From assembly GCA_034430275.1 (NCBI GenBank), contig DAOUEW010000391.1, positions 1 through 25,696 on the forward strand: 25,696 bases of DNA, read 5' to 3'. Position 1 is the first letter of the stretch. The number at the start of each line of letters is the position of its first letter. The notes under the pieces are model-generated. The model searched no databases. It saw only the letters and a program-made list of their open reading frames with translations, and had not been told where the DNA came from. Of the stretch, positions 1 to 8,396 are shown piece after piece. The position numbers and the translations under genes are program-made. This stretch comes from JAUVXJ01 sp034430275. GTDB lineage: Bacteria > Chloroflexota > Anaerolineae > UBA7937 > B3-Chlor.

Positions 1-1
1 T

Positions 2-694
2 GCCTTTGCCGAATACGTCAGGGTGCCCGCGCGTATCGTGGAGACCAACGTGCATGAGATCCCTGTACACCTGGACTACCAGGAGGCTGCATTGTTGGAG
101 CCTCTAGTTTGCGTGGTGCTGGGTAATGAGGCGGCCTGCATCTCCGCAGGCGATACGGTCGTCATCGCTGGAGGAGGTGGCCCGATTGGATTGATGCATC
201 TCCAGCTCGCCAGGCACAACGGTGCGGCTAGCTTGGTGGTGGTCGACCTCAAAGACTCCAGGTTGGATCTGGCTCGCCGGTTGGGCGCAACCTGTGTGAT
301 CAACCCCACGCGAGAGGACCCCGTGGCCATCGTCAATGAGCTGACCGAAGGCCGGGGTGCGGACGTGGTGATCGAGACCGCAGGGTCGCCCGAGGTCTGG
401 CGGTTGTCCGTGGACCTGGTGCGCAAGGGAGGTACAGTCGTCTGGTTTGGAGGGTGCCCTGCGGGCAGTGAGGTGTCGCTGGACACGGGCAGGTTGCACT
501 ACGGGGAATTGACCGTCAAGGGGGTGTTCCATCACACACCCCAGACCGTGGCCAAGGCGTTGGATCTGCTGAGCGATGGAGTGATCGATTCCTCAGCGCT
601 GATCAATCGGCGGGCACCTCTGGAAGACACTCAGAAGGCCCTGGAGATGGTGATGACGGGCGAGGCCATCAAAGTGGCTATCTACCCCGATTAA
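2..694 (+). CDS. Zinc-dependent medium-chain dehydrogenase, 3' part (5' end outside window)
   Basis: This is the C-terminal part of a medium-chain (alcohol/polyol/threonine-type) dehydrogenase. The frame is open to the left edge and encodes AFAEYVRV before the first GTG (position 23), matching the GGFAEY strand that follows the zinc-binding lobe in this family. So GTG 23 is internal and the real start lies upstream. Visible parts are a LLEPLVC segment (the Glu near the catalytic zinc) and a Rossmann nucleotide site GGGGPIG. An acidic end to the next strand (VVVDLKDSR) usually means NAD(H) rather than NADP(H), and a GADVVIETAG segment follows. The zinc-ligand lobe is off the window. The gene ends 16 bases before the next dehydrogenase, so the two are probably co-transcribed. 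The substrate cannot be told from sequence. Confidence 0.9.
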   Translation, partial: AFAEYVRVPARIVETNVHEIPVHLDYQEAALLEPLVCVVLGNEAACISAGDTVVIAGGGGPIGLMHLQLARHNGAASLVVVDLKDSRLDLARRLGATCVINPTREDPVAIVNELTEGRGADVVIETAGSPEVWRLSVDLVRKGGTVVWFGGCPAGSEVSLDTGRLHYGELTVKGVFHHTPQTVAKALDLLSDGVIDSSALINRRAPLEDTQKALEMVMTGEAIKVAIYPD

Positions 695-710
695 GCGACA
701 GGAGCAGGAT

Positions 711-1733
711 GTGAGAGTCGCCAGGTACTACAGCCGCCACGACATCCGCCTGGAGCAGATGGAGGTGCCAGAGATCGGCCCCGGGGAGTTGCTGGTCCAG
801 GTGAAGGCCTGCGGTCTGTGCGGCAGTGACCTGATGGAGTGGTATGCGGACAGCAAGGCCCCCACGGTGTTAGGGCACGAACCGGTGGGCTTCGTATCGC
901 GAGTGGGTAGTGGTGTGGAAGAGTTCAACCTGGGCGATCGAGTCTTCGTACACCATCACGTCCCATGCTTCGTGTGCCACTACTGCCGGAGGGGCAGCTA
1001 CTCCTGCTGTGTGACCTTCAAAGAAAAGGGCATCTACCCTGGCGGTTTCGCTGAGTACATCCGTGTGGCACCGATCAACGTGCAGCGGGACGTCCTCAAT
1101 CTGCCCGAGGGACTGGGTTTCGAGGAGGCGACGCTGATCGAACCGGTAGCCTGTGCGATCAGGGGTATGAAACGCACGGGCATTCAGCCAGGCGACACGG
1201 TCCTCGTCATCGGCGTGGGTGTCAGCGGGTTGCTCTTCATCCAGTTATGCAGACTGTGGGGTGCAAGCCAGGTTTTCGGCGCAGACCTGGTGGAGTACCG
1301 TCTTCAGAGAGCGCTCGAAGCTGGGGTGGAAGCCGCCATCAACCCCGCAGACCAGGATCTGGAGTCCACCGTGCGGAGCTTGACTGATGGGGTGGGACCA
1401 GATCTGGTCATCGTGACCGCGGGAAGCAAGCGGGTCATGGAAGAGGCGATGGGGCTGGCCGCCAAGGGCGGCACGGTCCTGTTCTATGCGCCACTCCCGC
1501 CAGGCGACACGGTCTCCGTGGACGTCCACGAGCTGCTCTTCTTCGAGAAGACCCTGGTCTCCACCTACTCGTGCGGTCCGGACGATACCCGCGTTGCCCT
1601 GGAGTTCATCAGCAGTCATCGTGTGCAGACCAGTGGCTTGGTCACGCATCGTTACGGTCTTGACGAGGTCGGGGAGGCGGTGAGGTTGGCGGGGGAGGCT
1701 GGTGAGTCCTTGAAAGTAGTGATCGTCCCGTGA
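711..1733 (+). CDS. Zinc-dependent medium-chain alcohol/polyol dehydrogenase
   Basis: This is a complete 340-residue NAD(P)-dependent medium-chain dehydrogenase, a normal family length. It starts at GTG 711 with AGGAG at 700-704, six bases upstream. The catalytic-zinc set is visible as Cys37 (GLCGSD), His56-Glu57 (GHEP) and Glu144 (IEP). The structural-zinc cysteines are Cys86, Cys89, Cys92 and Cys100 (or Cys99). The Rossmann site is GVGVSG (168-173), and an Asp (GADLVEYR) at the end of the second strand favours NAD. It follows the partial dehydrogenase by 16 bases. The two have clearly different sequences and are not a recent duplication. They could act on successive or alternative sugar alcohols or amino alcohols, but nothing here identifies the substrate. 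Sorbitol dehydrogenase and threonine dehydrogenase are equally reasonable labels. Confidence 0.93.
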   Translation: MRVARYYSRHDIRLEQMEVPEIGPGELLVQVKACGLCGSDLMEWYADSKAPTVLGHEPVGFVSRVGSGVEEFNLGDRVFVHHHVPCFVCHYCRRGSYSCCVTFKEKGIYPGGFAEYIRVAPINVQRDVLNLPEGLGFEEATLIEPVACAIRGMKRTGIQPGDTVLVIGVGVSGLLFIQLCRLWGASQVFGADLVEYRLQRALEAGVEAAINPADQDLESTVRSLTDGVGPDLVIVTAGSKRVMEEAMGLAAKGGTVLFYAPLPPGDTVSVDVHELLFFEKTLVSTYSCGPDDTRVALEFISSHRVQTSGLVTHRYGLDEVGEAVRLAGEAGESLKVVIVP

Positions 1734-1818
1734 TCTGCTTCCACCGTCTGTTTGTCGTTTGTCATCTGCACGTCACCTCGCCGGCGTGCGGCCTTCAGCA
1801 ACAGGAATCCAGCAGCGC

Positions 1819-3393
1819 ATGAGTGGTTCAAAGCTGCGAAAGAGGCTGGAGCTCAATCTGGGGCTGATCGTCCTCCTCAGTGTGTTCGCCATCGCCCCTC
1901 TGATCTATCCGGGCTTCTTCCAGACGCATTCCGGGTTCGCGCCTGTCTTCAACCTCTATGACCTGGAGCGCACGCTGTGGCGCAGTTGGTCGTGGGTTCC
2001 CCAGGTGACTCAACCCTGGAACATGCTCGCAGGGGAGGGCCGCCTTCCCTACCTGCTGGCCGAGGCGCTACGCTGGCTGGGTATGGGAGGGGAAGAGGCG
2101 ATCATGGGCACTTACATGCTGGGTTTCCTGGCCTCGGGCTTGGGCATGTACATTCTGGGCAAGAGACTCAGCGGCCCCGCAGGGGGACTGTTGGCCGCGC
2201 TCGTGTACGTTTATCTGCCCTTCCACCTGGCCACGGTCTACGTACGGGGAGCATTCGCCGAGGCCTGGGCCTTCGCTCTTTATCCTTTCGTTCTCTTGTG
2301 CTGGGCGGAGTACTTGGAGCGCCGCAATCTGTTATGGGCCGGAGCCGCGGTCCTCGCCTTTACGGCCCTGGCTTCGACGCATCTGGGTCTGGCGATCCTG
2401 TATGCATTCTTCCTGATCGCTTTCGTGCTGGTGCTTGGCCCTTCTCGCCGCGCGAAAAAGGAAGCTCTGCTGCTCCTAGTGGTCTCCCTGGTGGCAGGGG
2501 TCCTTGTGAATCTGCCCGCAGCTCTGGTGGAGGGTCTCCCGGTGGGAGGCGACGCCGAGTTCGCTGAACACTTCGTCTACCCATTCCAGCTCCTGTCGGA
2601 GAGCTGGGGATATGGGGCCAGCGTACCGGGATGGGACGATGGGTTGCCCCTGCAACTTGGTCTGGCTTCGACAGGCCTGACAATGGTGGCGGGGCTTCTG
2701 GCTCTGGGCCAGAGGGGCGCGTCTCGTGACCCGAGACGGAGAGCAGGATTCTTCGTAGCGGCCGCGCTGGTGATGGCGCTGCTGGTGATGTATCCAGCGT
2801 CAGGCTTGTGGCGCATCAGTCGTCTGTCCTGGACCCTGGACTATCCCTGGCAACTGCTGGGCTTGGTCGGCTTCGCCACGTCGCTGGCATCGGGAGCGGC
2901 GGTGCTCCTGGCACCGACACTCAGGCGACTGCCGTGGCTCTCGGTGCTGATCATCCTGGTGGTGCTGGCGAGCTACGGCTATCTCAGCCCTCGGTTCACC
3001 GAGCTACGTGTGGGTGGGTCGCCCGTTGGAATCTTTGGCGACCAGGTCGTTCTGCTTTCCTATCAGCGAGAGGGTCCCCTGCGCCACGGTGCCACCGTTC
3101 GCCTGACCATGGACTGGCAGGGCCTTCGTCAGATGACCAATGACTACACCGTGTTCGTGCACGTCGTGGATGAGGAGGGAACCATCTGGGCACAGCGTGA
3201 CGGCGTGCCGGTGGACGGCGGGAGGCCCACCAGTTCCTGGGAGTTGGGCGAGATAGTGCGGGATGAGTACGAGATAATGATACCCGTCGACGGACCGCGG
3301 GAAGGCTACAGCGTTCAGGCTGGCCTGTATGACGGGGAGACCGGTGTGAGACTGCCAGTATCTGGCGGGGCGACCGCAGTCACCCTGGAGTAG
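1819..3393 (+). CDS. Polytopic membrane protein, PTPS-related/YfhO-like paralogue 1, divergent
   Basis: Predicted integral membrane protein of 524 residues and the first of three tandem paralogues. The frame is open back to TTG 1759, but ATG 1819 is preferred: AGGAA lies at 1803-1807 and the product then starts with a basic stretch before the first membrane helix, as in the paralogues. About ten hydrophobic segments fill the first 420 residues. VYVRGAFAEA and the WGYG segment are shared with paralogues 2 and 3. The first extracytoplasmic loop differs: the AHD of the others is replaced by THS, and the GYGYPLFNIY segment is absent. The C-terminus is a soluble beta-rich domain (DYTVFVHVVDEEG, then PTSSWELGE). 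The same kind of domain ends the DUF2723 protein at the right edge of the window, whereas paralogues 2 and 3 end differently. The family is best described as 6-pyruvoyl-tetrahydropterin-synthase-related/GT-C-like membrane proteins. Its biochemical role is unknown; envelope polysaccharide or glycolipid work is an inference. Confidence 0.85.
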   Translation: MSGSKLRKRLELNLGLIVLLSVFAIAPLIYPGFFQTHSGFAPVFNLYDLERTLWRSWSWVPQVTQPWNMLAGEGRLPYLLAEALRWLGMGGEEAIMGTYMLGFLASGLGMYILGKRLSGPAGGLLAALVYVYLPFHLATVYVRGAFAEAWAFALYPFVLLCWAEYLERRNLLWAGAAVLAFTALASTHLGLAILYAFFLIAFVLVLGPSRRAKKEALLLLVVSLVAGVLVNLPAALVEGLPVGGDAEFAEHFVYPFQLLSESWGYGASVPGWDDGLPLQLGLASTGLTMVAGLLALGQRGASRDPRRRAGFFVAAALVMALLVMYPASGLWRISRLSWTLDYPWQLLGLVGFATSLASGAAVLLAPTLRRLPWLSVLIILVVLASYGYLSPRFTELRVGGSPVGIFGDQVVLLSYQREGPLRHGATVRLTMDWQGLRQMTNDYTVFVHVVDEEGTIWAQRDGVPVDGGRPTSSWELGEIVRDEYEIMIPVDGPREGYSVQAGLYDGETGVRLPVSGGATAVTLE

Positions 3394-3419
3394 TGGAAGA
3401 GGTATCAGGTCACACGAGA

Positions 3420-5267
3420 ATGGCCCGCACTGTGTTCACGAAGCTGCGAAACTGGGACACATACCTGGTTCTGGTCGTGCTCCTCACGGTCTTCGTCATC
3501 GGGCCCCTGTTCCAGCCTGGGTTCTTCTGGGGTGCTCACGATGCACGCCACAGCGTCTACTTCCTGTACGAGTTCGATCGCTCCATCCAGGAGGGTATTC
3601 TCTACCCTCGGTGGTCGCCGGACATCACCTTCGGATATGGGTATCCTCTGTTCAACATCTACAGTCCTCTGGCCTTTTACCTGGGCGAGGCGTTTCATCT
3701 GCTCGGATTGGATCTCCTGTGGTCGATCAAGATGGTGTTCGCGGTCAGCTTCGTGCTGTCCGGGGTGTCCATGTATCTGTTCGTACGCCGCATCATGGGG
3801 CGTTCGGCGGGTCTGATCGCCGGTCTGGTGTACGTGTACGTCCCCTATCACATCTGCGACGTCTACGTACGGGGCGCGTTTGCCGAATCTGTGGCTCTGG
3901 TCTTCTTTCCCCTCGTCCTGTGGTCCTTCTTCGAGACGGTGGAGAACCCTCGCCCGGTAGCACTAATCGGGGCAGCTCTCTCCTACTGCGGGCTCGTCCT
4001 ATCCCACAATGGGCTTCTCCTTCTGTTCTCGCCCTTTGTGGGCATCTACCTGGTCTTCCTGGTGTTGTCCAGATCCTGGCGGGACATCCGTCAAGGCGTT
4101 GATCCTGGCAGGCCGAGGTGGATGGCCCTGGTCGGTGCCGTGGCCAGGCGGGCCTGCATGCCCCTGGCCGGGCTACTTCTCGGCTTGGGACTGAGCGCCC
4201 TCTTCTGGCTGCCCATGGCGGTGGAGTTCAAGTACGTCAGGCTCGATCAGTGGCTCGGCGGCTACTACGACTACAGAGATGACTTCGTCTACTTCTTCCA
4301 GTTCTTTTCGCCCTTCTGGGGTTATGGCCTGAGCGAGCCAGGTCCCAGCGACGAGCTTCCGTTCCAGATAGGGGCCGTGCCGGTCGTTCTGTCCATGCTG
4401 TCGCTGGCCACGCTGTCACGGATCAGAGACGAGACCTGCAAGCGGATGCTACTCTTCTTCCAGGCCGCGCTGGTGATCATCATCTTCCTGATGCTCTCCG
4501 TCTCCAGCACGGTCTGGGCCTTGCTGCCCATAGTGATCTTCGCCCAGTTCCCGTGGCGATTGTTGGCGCTGGTGATGCCTTGTGTCGCTTTCCTCGCTGG
4601 CTCTGTCGTCAGCGCTGCTGCATCCTCTGGGGAGAGAACACGGACGGGTGCGACCTGGGGGCTGGTGCTACTCGTCATCTTGGCCAGCTACGCCTATCTG
4701 ACGCCGCAGATCATCGAGCCAGCAGAGGGTCCCGTGTCGCTGGAAGGGATGATGCGCTTCATGCAGAGCAGCAACCAGATGACAGGCTCCATGGCCTGGA
4801 CCCACGAGGTACCGACGTGGTCGTCATTCGCCGAGTACGTGGTGACGGAAGGAGAGGCGCCGGACGTTCGGGTGGACTTGGAGTCGTTGCCCAAGCCACG
4901 GAGGCGGTTGGCGGTCGACCTCCAAGACAGCACGACGATCTCTCAACTGCTGTGGGTCCACGCAGAGGAGCAAGGGCGCATCATCTTCAACATCTTCTAT
5001 TATCCGGGTTGGCGAGCCTACGTCCTCGACGAGCCAGGGGGACCTGTACAGAGGGAGCTGGAGGTGATGCCGCACGGCAGTCTGGGACGATGCTCGGTGT
5101 GGGTTCCGGAGGGGGAGTATTACCTGCTGCTGCGCTTCGAGGACACGCCTGTGAGAACGGTGGGGCAGGTGCTATCCGTGCTGAGCCTCCTGGTGGTGTT
5201 TGCCGTGCTGGGCGGGGCTCGATACCGTAGCAGAAGGAGCGCAGCGGAGGACGTGCCGTCTACATGA
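3420..5267 (+). CDS. Polytopic membrane protein, PTPS-related/YfhO-like paralogue 2
   Basis: Second tandem paralogue, about 615 residues. The start is uncertain. GTG 3393 shares a base with the previous stop but has a poorly spaced Shine-Dalgarno; ATG 3420 gives the expected short basic N-terminus before the first helix and is used here. After helix 1 comes a loop with AHDARHS, then LYPRW and GYGYPLFNIYSP, followed by many hydrophobic segments and the family motif VYVRGAFAES. In GT-C glycosyltransferases this first loop normally carries the catalytic acid, so the Asp of AHD is the obvious candidate; that is inference. The C-terminal soluble part (FYYPGWRAYV ... PEGEYYLLLRFEDTPVRTVG) resembles the YfhO-type lumenal domain and is followed by one last helix. 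The stop overlaps the next start as ATGA, so translation is probably coupled. Confidence 0.88.
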   Translation: MARTVFTKLRNWDTYLVLVVLLTVFVIGPLFQPGFFWGAHDARHSVYFLYEFDRSIQEGILYPRWSPDITFGYGYPLFNIYSPLAFYLGEAFHLLGLDLLWSIKMVFAVSFVLSGVSMYLFVRRIMGRSAGLIAGLVYVYVPYHICDVYVRGAFAESVALVFFPLVLWSFFETVENPRPVALIGAALSYCGLVLSHNGLLLLFSPFVGIYLVFLVLSRSWRDIRQGVDPGRPRWMALVGAVARRACMPLAGLLLGLGLSALFWLPMAVEFKYVRLDQWLGGYYDYRDDFVYFFQFFSPFWGYGLSEPGPSDELPFQIGAVPVVLSMLSLATLSRIRDETCKRMLLFFQAALVIIIFLMLSVSSTVWALLPIVIFAQFPWRLLALVMPCVAFLAGSVVSAAASSGERTRTGATWGLVLLVILASYAYLTPQIIEPAEGPVSLEGMMRFMQSSNQMTGSMAWTHEVPTWSSFAEYVVTEGEAPDVRVDLESLPKPRRRLAVDLQDSTTISQLLWVHAEEQGRIIFNIFYYPGWRAYVLDEPGGPVQRELEVMPHGSLGRCSVWVPEGEYYLLLRFEDTPVRTVGQVLSVLSLLVVFAVLGGARYRSRRSAAEDVPST

Positions 5268-7033
5268 AACGAGGGACTAGGGCGGTGCTTGGGGGCAAGG
5301 CGGTCCGGTGGATCGTGCGTCTGATGAGCGGAAGGGCAGCGCTGGTGCTGGCGATTAGCGTTTTCGCCTGGGCGCCTCTGATCGGTCCCCCGTACTTCCT
5401 GAACGCGCACGACGCGCCTCATTCTCTCTTCTTCTTCAACCAGTTCGATCAGGCCATCAGAGATGGGGTGCTCTATCCGCGCTGGGGGGTCGACTTCGCC
5501 CTAGGGTATGGGTATCCGCTGTTCAACATCTACTCCAGTCTGGCCTTCTACGTGGCCGAGGTCTTCCACTTGCTCGGGGCGAGCTTGACCGGCGCGGTCA
5601 AGCTTACCTACGTCCTGGGGTTCTTGCTCTCGGGGCTGACTATGTATGCCTTCGGGAAGCGGGTGCTGAATCCTCAGGCGGGCGTGGTGGCGGCTGTCAT
5701 CTACATGTTCGTCCCTTACCGTCTCCTGGACATCTACGTGAGATGCGCGTTTGCGGAGTTCTGTGCTTACAGTTTTCTACCGCTGATCCTGTTGCTGTTC
5801 TACGAGCTTGTCGAACGGCGCTCCGCACGCAGTCTCGTGCTCGCCGCGCTGGCCTACGCGGCGCTCTTCCTCACCCATGCGGCCACAGCGTTCGTGTTCA
5901 CCCTCTTGTTGGCACCGTACGTGGCCTTTCTCCTCGCAGCCAAGGTACGGAGCGGTTGGGGGACTATGCTCCGATCGGCCCCGCTCGCTGTGGGGGCTGC
6001 GCTCTACGCATTAGCCCTGGCTGCCGTCTTCCTCCTGCCGATGATTGTGGAGAAGGGGTACATTGTCGAGAGCCAGTGGACTCAGGGGAGCTTCGGGTAC
6101 GAGACGCATTTCGTCTATCCGTCCCAACTGCTCTCGCCGTACTGGGGCTATGGCTACGCTGGCGAAGGTCTCCAGGATGAGATGTCCTTGCAGTTGGGCC
6201 TGGCGGCGACGACACTGACCGTGGTGGGTGTCCTGTGGACGTTACGCAAGCAAGCGTCGGGGAGGGGTCAGACGGCATTCTTCCTGTGTGTCTCGATCGT
6301 CATCATCTTGGCCATGATGCCTGCGGCGAATCCAGTGTGGGAGCTTCTTCCCCTGGCCGCCTTCGTACAGTTTCCATGGCGCCTGCTGGGCCTGGCTGCG
6401 CTGACGATGTCCTTCCTCGGTGGTGGAGCCGTGTTTGCTTTGCTGGAGGAGGGCGCCAGGGCCGCTGAGCGTTTCGATCCGCACGTGGCTGTCTTGGTGC
6501 TCGTCATCGTTCTCGCCAGCTATGGCTATGCATCACCGCAGTACACCCCACCATCGGCGCGTTCAGAACAGCCGGTGGCGATCATCGACTTCGAGTCCTT
6601 CTACCCCCCGGACAGGGTGGGGATGACCGTCTGGGCCGCGGAGCAGCCCCAGGACACCCCTCTGGTGAGCCAGTATCTGGCAGGCGAGACCTTGATCAAG
6701 GCGACCGCGCTCTCTGGGGAGGCCACCGTCGAGATGCTCAGGCACGGGGCGGCCTCCGAGGAGGTGCAGGTCAGCTCTGCGGACGTTACGGAGCTGCAGT
6801 TCTATACCTACTACTTCCCTGGGTGGCGGGGCTACGTCGATGGGGAAGAGGTGGGCATATACCCCTCGGGACCCTATGGCTTGATCGGCCTCCAGGTGCC
6901 GCCGGGCGACCATCGGGTGTCTATCCTGTTCGGCGACACACCCGTGCGTACCCTTGGCACCTGGGTTTCCGTGGTCAGCCTGCTCGTGGCGGCGGGAATC
7001 CTCAGCTGGGGCCGGATTGGGCGCAGAACTTGA
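5264..7033 (+). CDS. Polytopic membrane protein, PTPS-related/YfhO-like paralogue 3
   Basis: Third tandem paralogue, 589 residues. ATG 5264 overlaps the stop of paralogue 2 (ATGA), with CGGAGG 13 bases upstream. It is the closest relative of paralogue 2. Both have AHD in the first outer loop, LYPRWGVD, GYGYPLFNIYSS, IYVRCAFAEF (a Cys replaces the Gly of YVRGAFAE), and the same C-terminal ending: YYFPGWRGYVDGEE, then PPGDHRVSILFGDTPVRTLG and a final helix. The layout is an N-terminal helix, about ten membrane segments to near residue 420, an outer beta domain and a C-terminal helix. It is likely in one operon with the two paralogues and perhaps the dehydrogenases upstream. No catalytic function can be assigned; a GT-C-type transferase using a lipid-linked sugar, or a YfhO-like accessory role, are the main options. 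Confidence 0.88.
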   Translation: MKRGTRAVLGGKAVRWIVRLMSGRAALVLAISVFAWAPLIGPPYFLNAHDAPHSLFFFNQFDQAIRDGVLYPRWGVDFALGYGYPLFNIYSSLAFYVAEVFHLLGASLTGAVKLTYVLGFLLSGLTMYAFGKRVLNPQAGVVAAVIYMFVPYRLLDIYVRCAFAEFCAYSFLPLILLLFYELVERRSARSLVLAALAYAALFLTHAATAFVFTLLLAPYVAFLLAAKVRSGWGTMLRSAPLAVGAALYALALAAVFLLPMIVEKGYIVESQWTQGSFGYETHFVYPSQLLSPYWGYGYAGEGLQDEMSLQLGLAATTLTVVGVLWTLRKQASGRGQTAFFLCVSIVIILAMMPAANPVWELLPLAAFVQFPWRLLGLAALTMSFLGGGAVFALLEEGARAAERFDPHVAVLVLVIVLASYGYASPQYTPPSARSEQPVAIIDFESFYPPDRVGMTVWAAEQPQDTPLVSQYLAGETLIKATALSGEATVEMLRHGAASEEVQVSSADVTELQFYTYYFPGWRGYVDGEEVGIYPSGPYGLIGLQVPPGDHRVSILFGDTPVRTLGTWVSVVSLLVAAGILSWGRIGRRT

Positions 7034-7069
7034 CGTAATCTTCTCTGGCTCCGAGGGCCGTTGACATAA

Positions 7070-7117
7070 GCCCCTCTCTACGTGAGAGAAGCAGCCGTGA
7101 GGGAAGGGGCGAGGGGC
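7070..7117. terminator. Hairpin-rich convergent junction, possible bidirectional terminator or degenerate repeat
   Basis: This lies between two convergent genes, the third membrane paralogue (+) and the DUF503 gene (-). A small hairpin is formed by CTCTC (7074-7078) and GAGAG (7084-7088) with a five-base loop. GCCCCT (7070-7075) can also pair with either of two AGGGGC copies (7105-7110 and 7112-7117). There is no U-tract on either strand, so termination is plausible but not proven. The C/T-rich then G/A-rich look is like short interspersed palindromic repeats. Only one copy is in the window, so repeat status cannot be judged here. Confidence 0.4.
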
Positions 7118-7137
7118 GTGGGGTCGATTGGTGAGGA

Positions 7138-7422
7138 CTACAGGATCTCTATCTCGTAATCGGCCACGTCGGCGTCGAAGCGGCTGTTGGAGATGCTCTG
7201 GACCACGCGCTCGAGGAGGCCGTGGGCATAGCTAGCGTCTTTGGAGACGCAGGCCATGCCGAGGACCGCCGACTGCCATACGCCGTGGGCGTCTACCTCA
7301 GCGATGGAGACGTTGAACTGGTTGCGGACTCTGGCGGTGATGGACTTGATCACGCGGCGCTTGGCCTTCAAAGACTGGCTCTCGGGGATGTGGAGGGTGA
7401 GGGTGCACACTCCGATGACCAA
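7138..7422 (-). CDS. DUF503 (YlxP-like) small protein
   Basis: A 94-residue protein matching the DUF503/YlxP family in length and sequence. It shows the N-terminal strand VIGVCTLTLHIPES, the basic SLKAKRRVIKS segment, the NVSIAEVD strand and the C-terminal half that closes the small alpha/beta fold. The start is TTG 7422: the only nearby in-frame ATG (7434) is followed two codons later by a stop, while GGAG (7432-7429) sits six bases from the TTG. YlxP is often found near nusA/infB/rbfA in other bacteria and is thought to be linked to ribosomes, but its function is not established. Here it is on its own, downstream of the glycosyltransferase on the same strand after a gap of about 140 bases. 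That gap contains only small direct repeats (GCTCTGGG at 7445-7452 and 7455-7462). Confidence 0.9.
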   Translation of the reverse strand: MVIGVCTLTLHIPESQSLKAKRRVIKSITARVRNQFNVSIAEVDAHGVWQSAVLGMACVSKDASYAHGLLERVVQSISNSRFDADVADYEIEIL

Positions 7423-7563
7423 TGTCTACTCCATCTGAAAGAGCGCTCTGGGAAGCTCTGGGTGCCTCTGGCGGGGTCTGGGGAGGCAGAACAGAGTCCG
7501 AGAGCCTTGGAACTTGACGCTGCCGGAGCCAGTGCTCCTGCTAGCTGACCGTATCGGGCACCG

Positions 7564-8280
7564 CTAGGTGAACCTGACCCTGAAGAGACCTTTCAGATCG
7601 CCCCAGGCCGTCTGCACGATGTTGACTCGACTGTCTGGGTCGTCCACCCAGGCCACGGGTACCTCGTATACGCGATAACCCTTTTGCTCAGCCCTCAGCA
7701 GCAGCTCGGAGTCGAAGAACCAGCCCTGGTCTTTGACCATGGGAACGAGGTCGGCGACTGCCTTCCGCGTGAGGGCCTTGAAGCCGCACTGAGCGTCGGA
7801 GAAACGATTCCTGAACATCAACTTGATGAGCAGATTGTAGCAGCGGGAGATGATCTCCCGCTTGGGTTGCCGCTCGACGCTGGCGCCCTTCTTCAATCGG
7901 GAGCCTATGGCGACGTCGTGTCCCTCTTTGACCAGGCCATCGATTAGCGGCCGGAAGGCGTCGAGGCTGGTGGACAGGTCTACGTCCATGTAGCTGGCGA
8001 TGTCGGCCTCGCTCTCTAGCCAGGCGCGCCTCAGAGCCCGACCGCGTCCCTTCTGGTCCAAGTACAGGTACGCGACATCGGGATACTGAGCCGAAAGCCT
8101 CTCGGCTATCTCCCGAGTCCTATCTACCGACGCATTGTCTGCGATGACGATGCGCCACTGGTACGGGAAGGTCTCGCGGAGAAAACCCCGCAGGGTGTTG
8201 ACGCTGCGTTCCAGGTCACTCTCCTCGTTGTAGACGGGAATCACCACGTCAACCGTTACTTCACTCCGGTTCTCAGACAC
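7564..8280 (-). CDS. Family 2 glycosyltransferase, dolichyl-phosphate beta-glucosyltransferase type
   Basis: A GT-A-fold glycosyltransferase of family GT2. It carries the N-terminal nucleotide strand VDVVIPVYNEE, DNASVDRT, the metal-binding acidic motif in MDVDLST and GSRLKKGA. The long conserved stretch typical of dolichyl-phosphate-glucose synthases follows (SDAQCGFKALT, then GWFFDSELLLRAE). It probably moves a sugar from UDP- or GDP-sugar to a polyprenyl phosphate at the inner membrane face; the polyprenyl acceptor is inferred from the family. No C-terminal membrane helices are present. GTG 8280 is chosen over GTG 8292 because AGGAG (8289-8285) sits four bases upstream of it. A lipid-linked sugar made here would be the natural donor for GT-C-like membrane proteins such as those at 1819-7033 and 22947-25696, but that link is only inferred. 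Confidence 0.92.
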   Translation of the reverse strand: MSENRSEVTVDVVIPVYNEESDLERSVNTLRGFLRETFPYQWRIVIADNASVDRTREIAERLSAQYPDVAYLYLDQKGRGRALRRAWLESEADIASYMDVDLSTSLDAFRPLIDGLVKEGHDVAIGSRLKKGASVERQPKREIISRCYNLLIKLMFRNRFSDAQCGFKALTRKAVADLVPMVKDQGWFFDSELLLRAEQKGYRVYEVPVAWVDDPDSRVNIVQTAWGDLKGLFRVRFT

Positions 8281-8309
8281 ACTGCTCCTCACCTGATGCT
8301 GTGCGGGCT

Positions 8310-8318
8310 ATTGTATCA
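8310..8318 (-). promoter_or_regulatory. Extended -10 promoter candidate for the GT2 gene
   Basis: Read on the minus strand this is TGATACAAT, an extended -10 (TGN then TACAAT). No good -35 is seen 16-18 bases upstream. The expected transcript start near 8303 leaves a leader of about 23 bases containing the Shine-Dalgarno at 8290-8285. The same GTGATACAAT decamer occurs at the tRNA-Gln promoter. Confidence 0.5.
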
Positions 8319-8347
8319 CAGGAGCCGATGTTGCGCACCCGTCGGTG

Positions 8348-8376
8348 TTGCAGGCTCAATGTCCTTTCTGTATAAT
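8348..8376 (+). promoter_or_regulatory. Promoter of the ftsY-prfB operon
   Basis: TTGCAG at 8348-8353 and a perfect TATAAT at 8371-8376 are separated by 17 bases. Transcription would begin near 8383, giving a leader of about 43 bases before the ftsY GTG. It is divergent to the GT2 promoter about 35 bases away. Confidence 0.7.
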
Positions 8377-8396
8377 GCCTGTGGTGAGGGCTGATC

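Noticed and set aside
23..25. GTG as the start of the first dehydrogenase
   Set aside because: The frame continues to the window edge with conserved AFAEYVR before it, so the gene is truncated by the window.
7435..7563. Possible small RNA between the DUF503 and GT2 genes
   Set aside because: Only short direct repeats (GCTCTGGG twice) were found; no SRP RNA, 6S or tRNA features.
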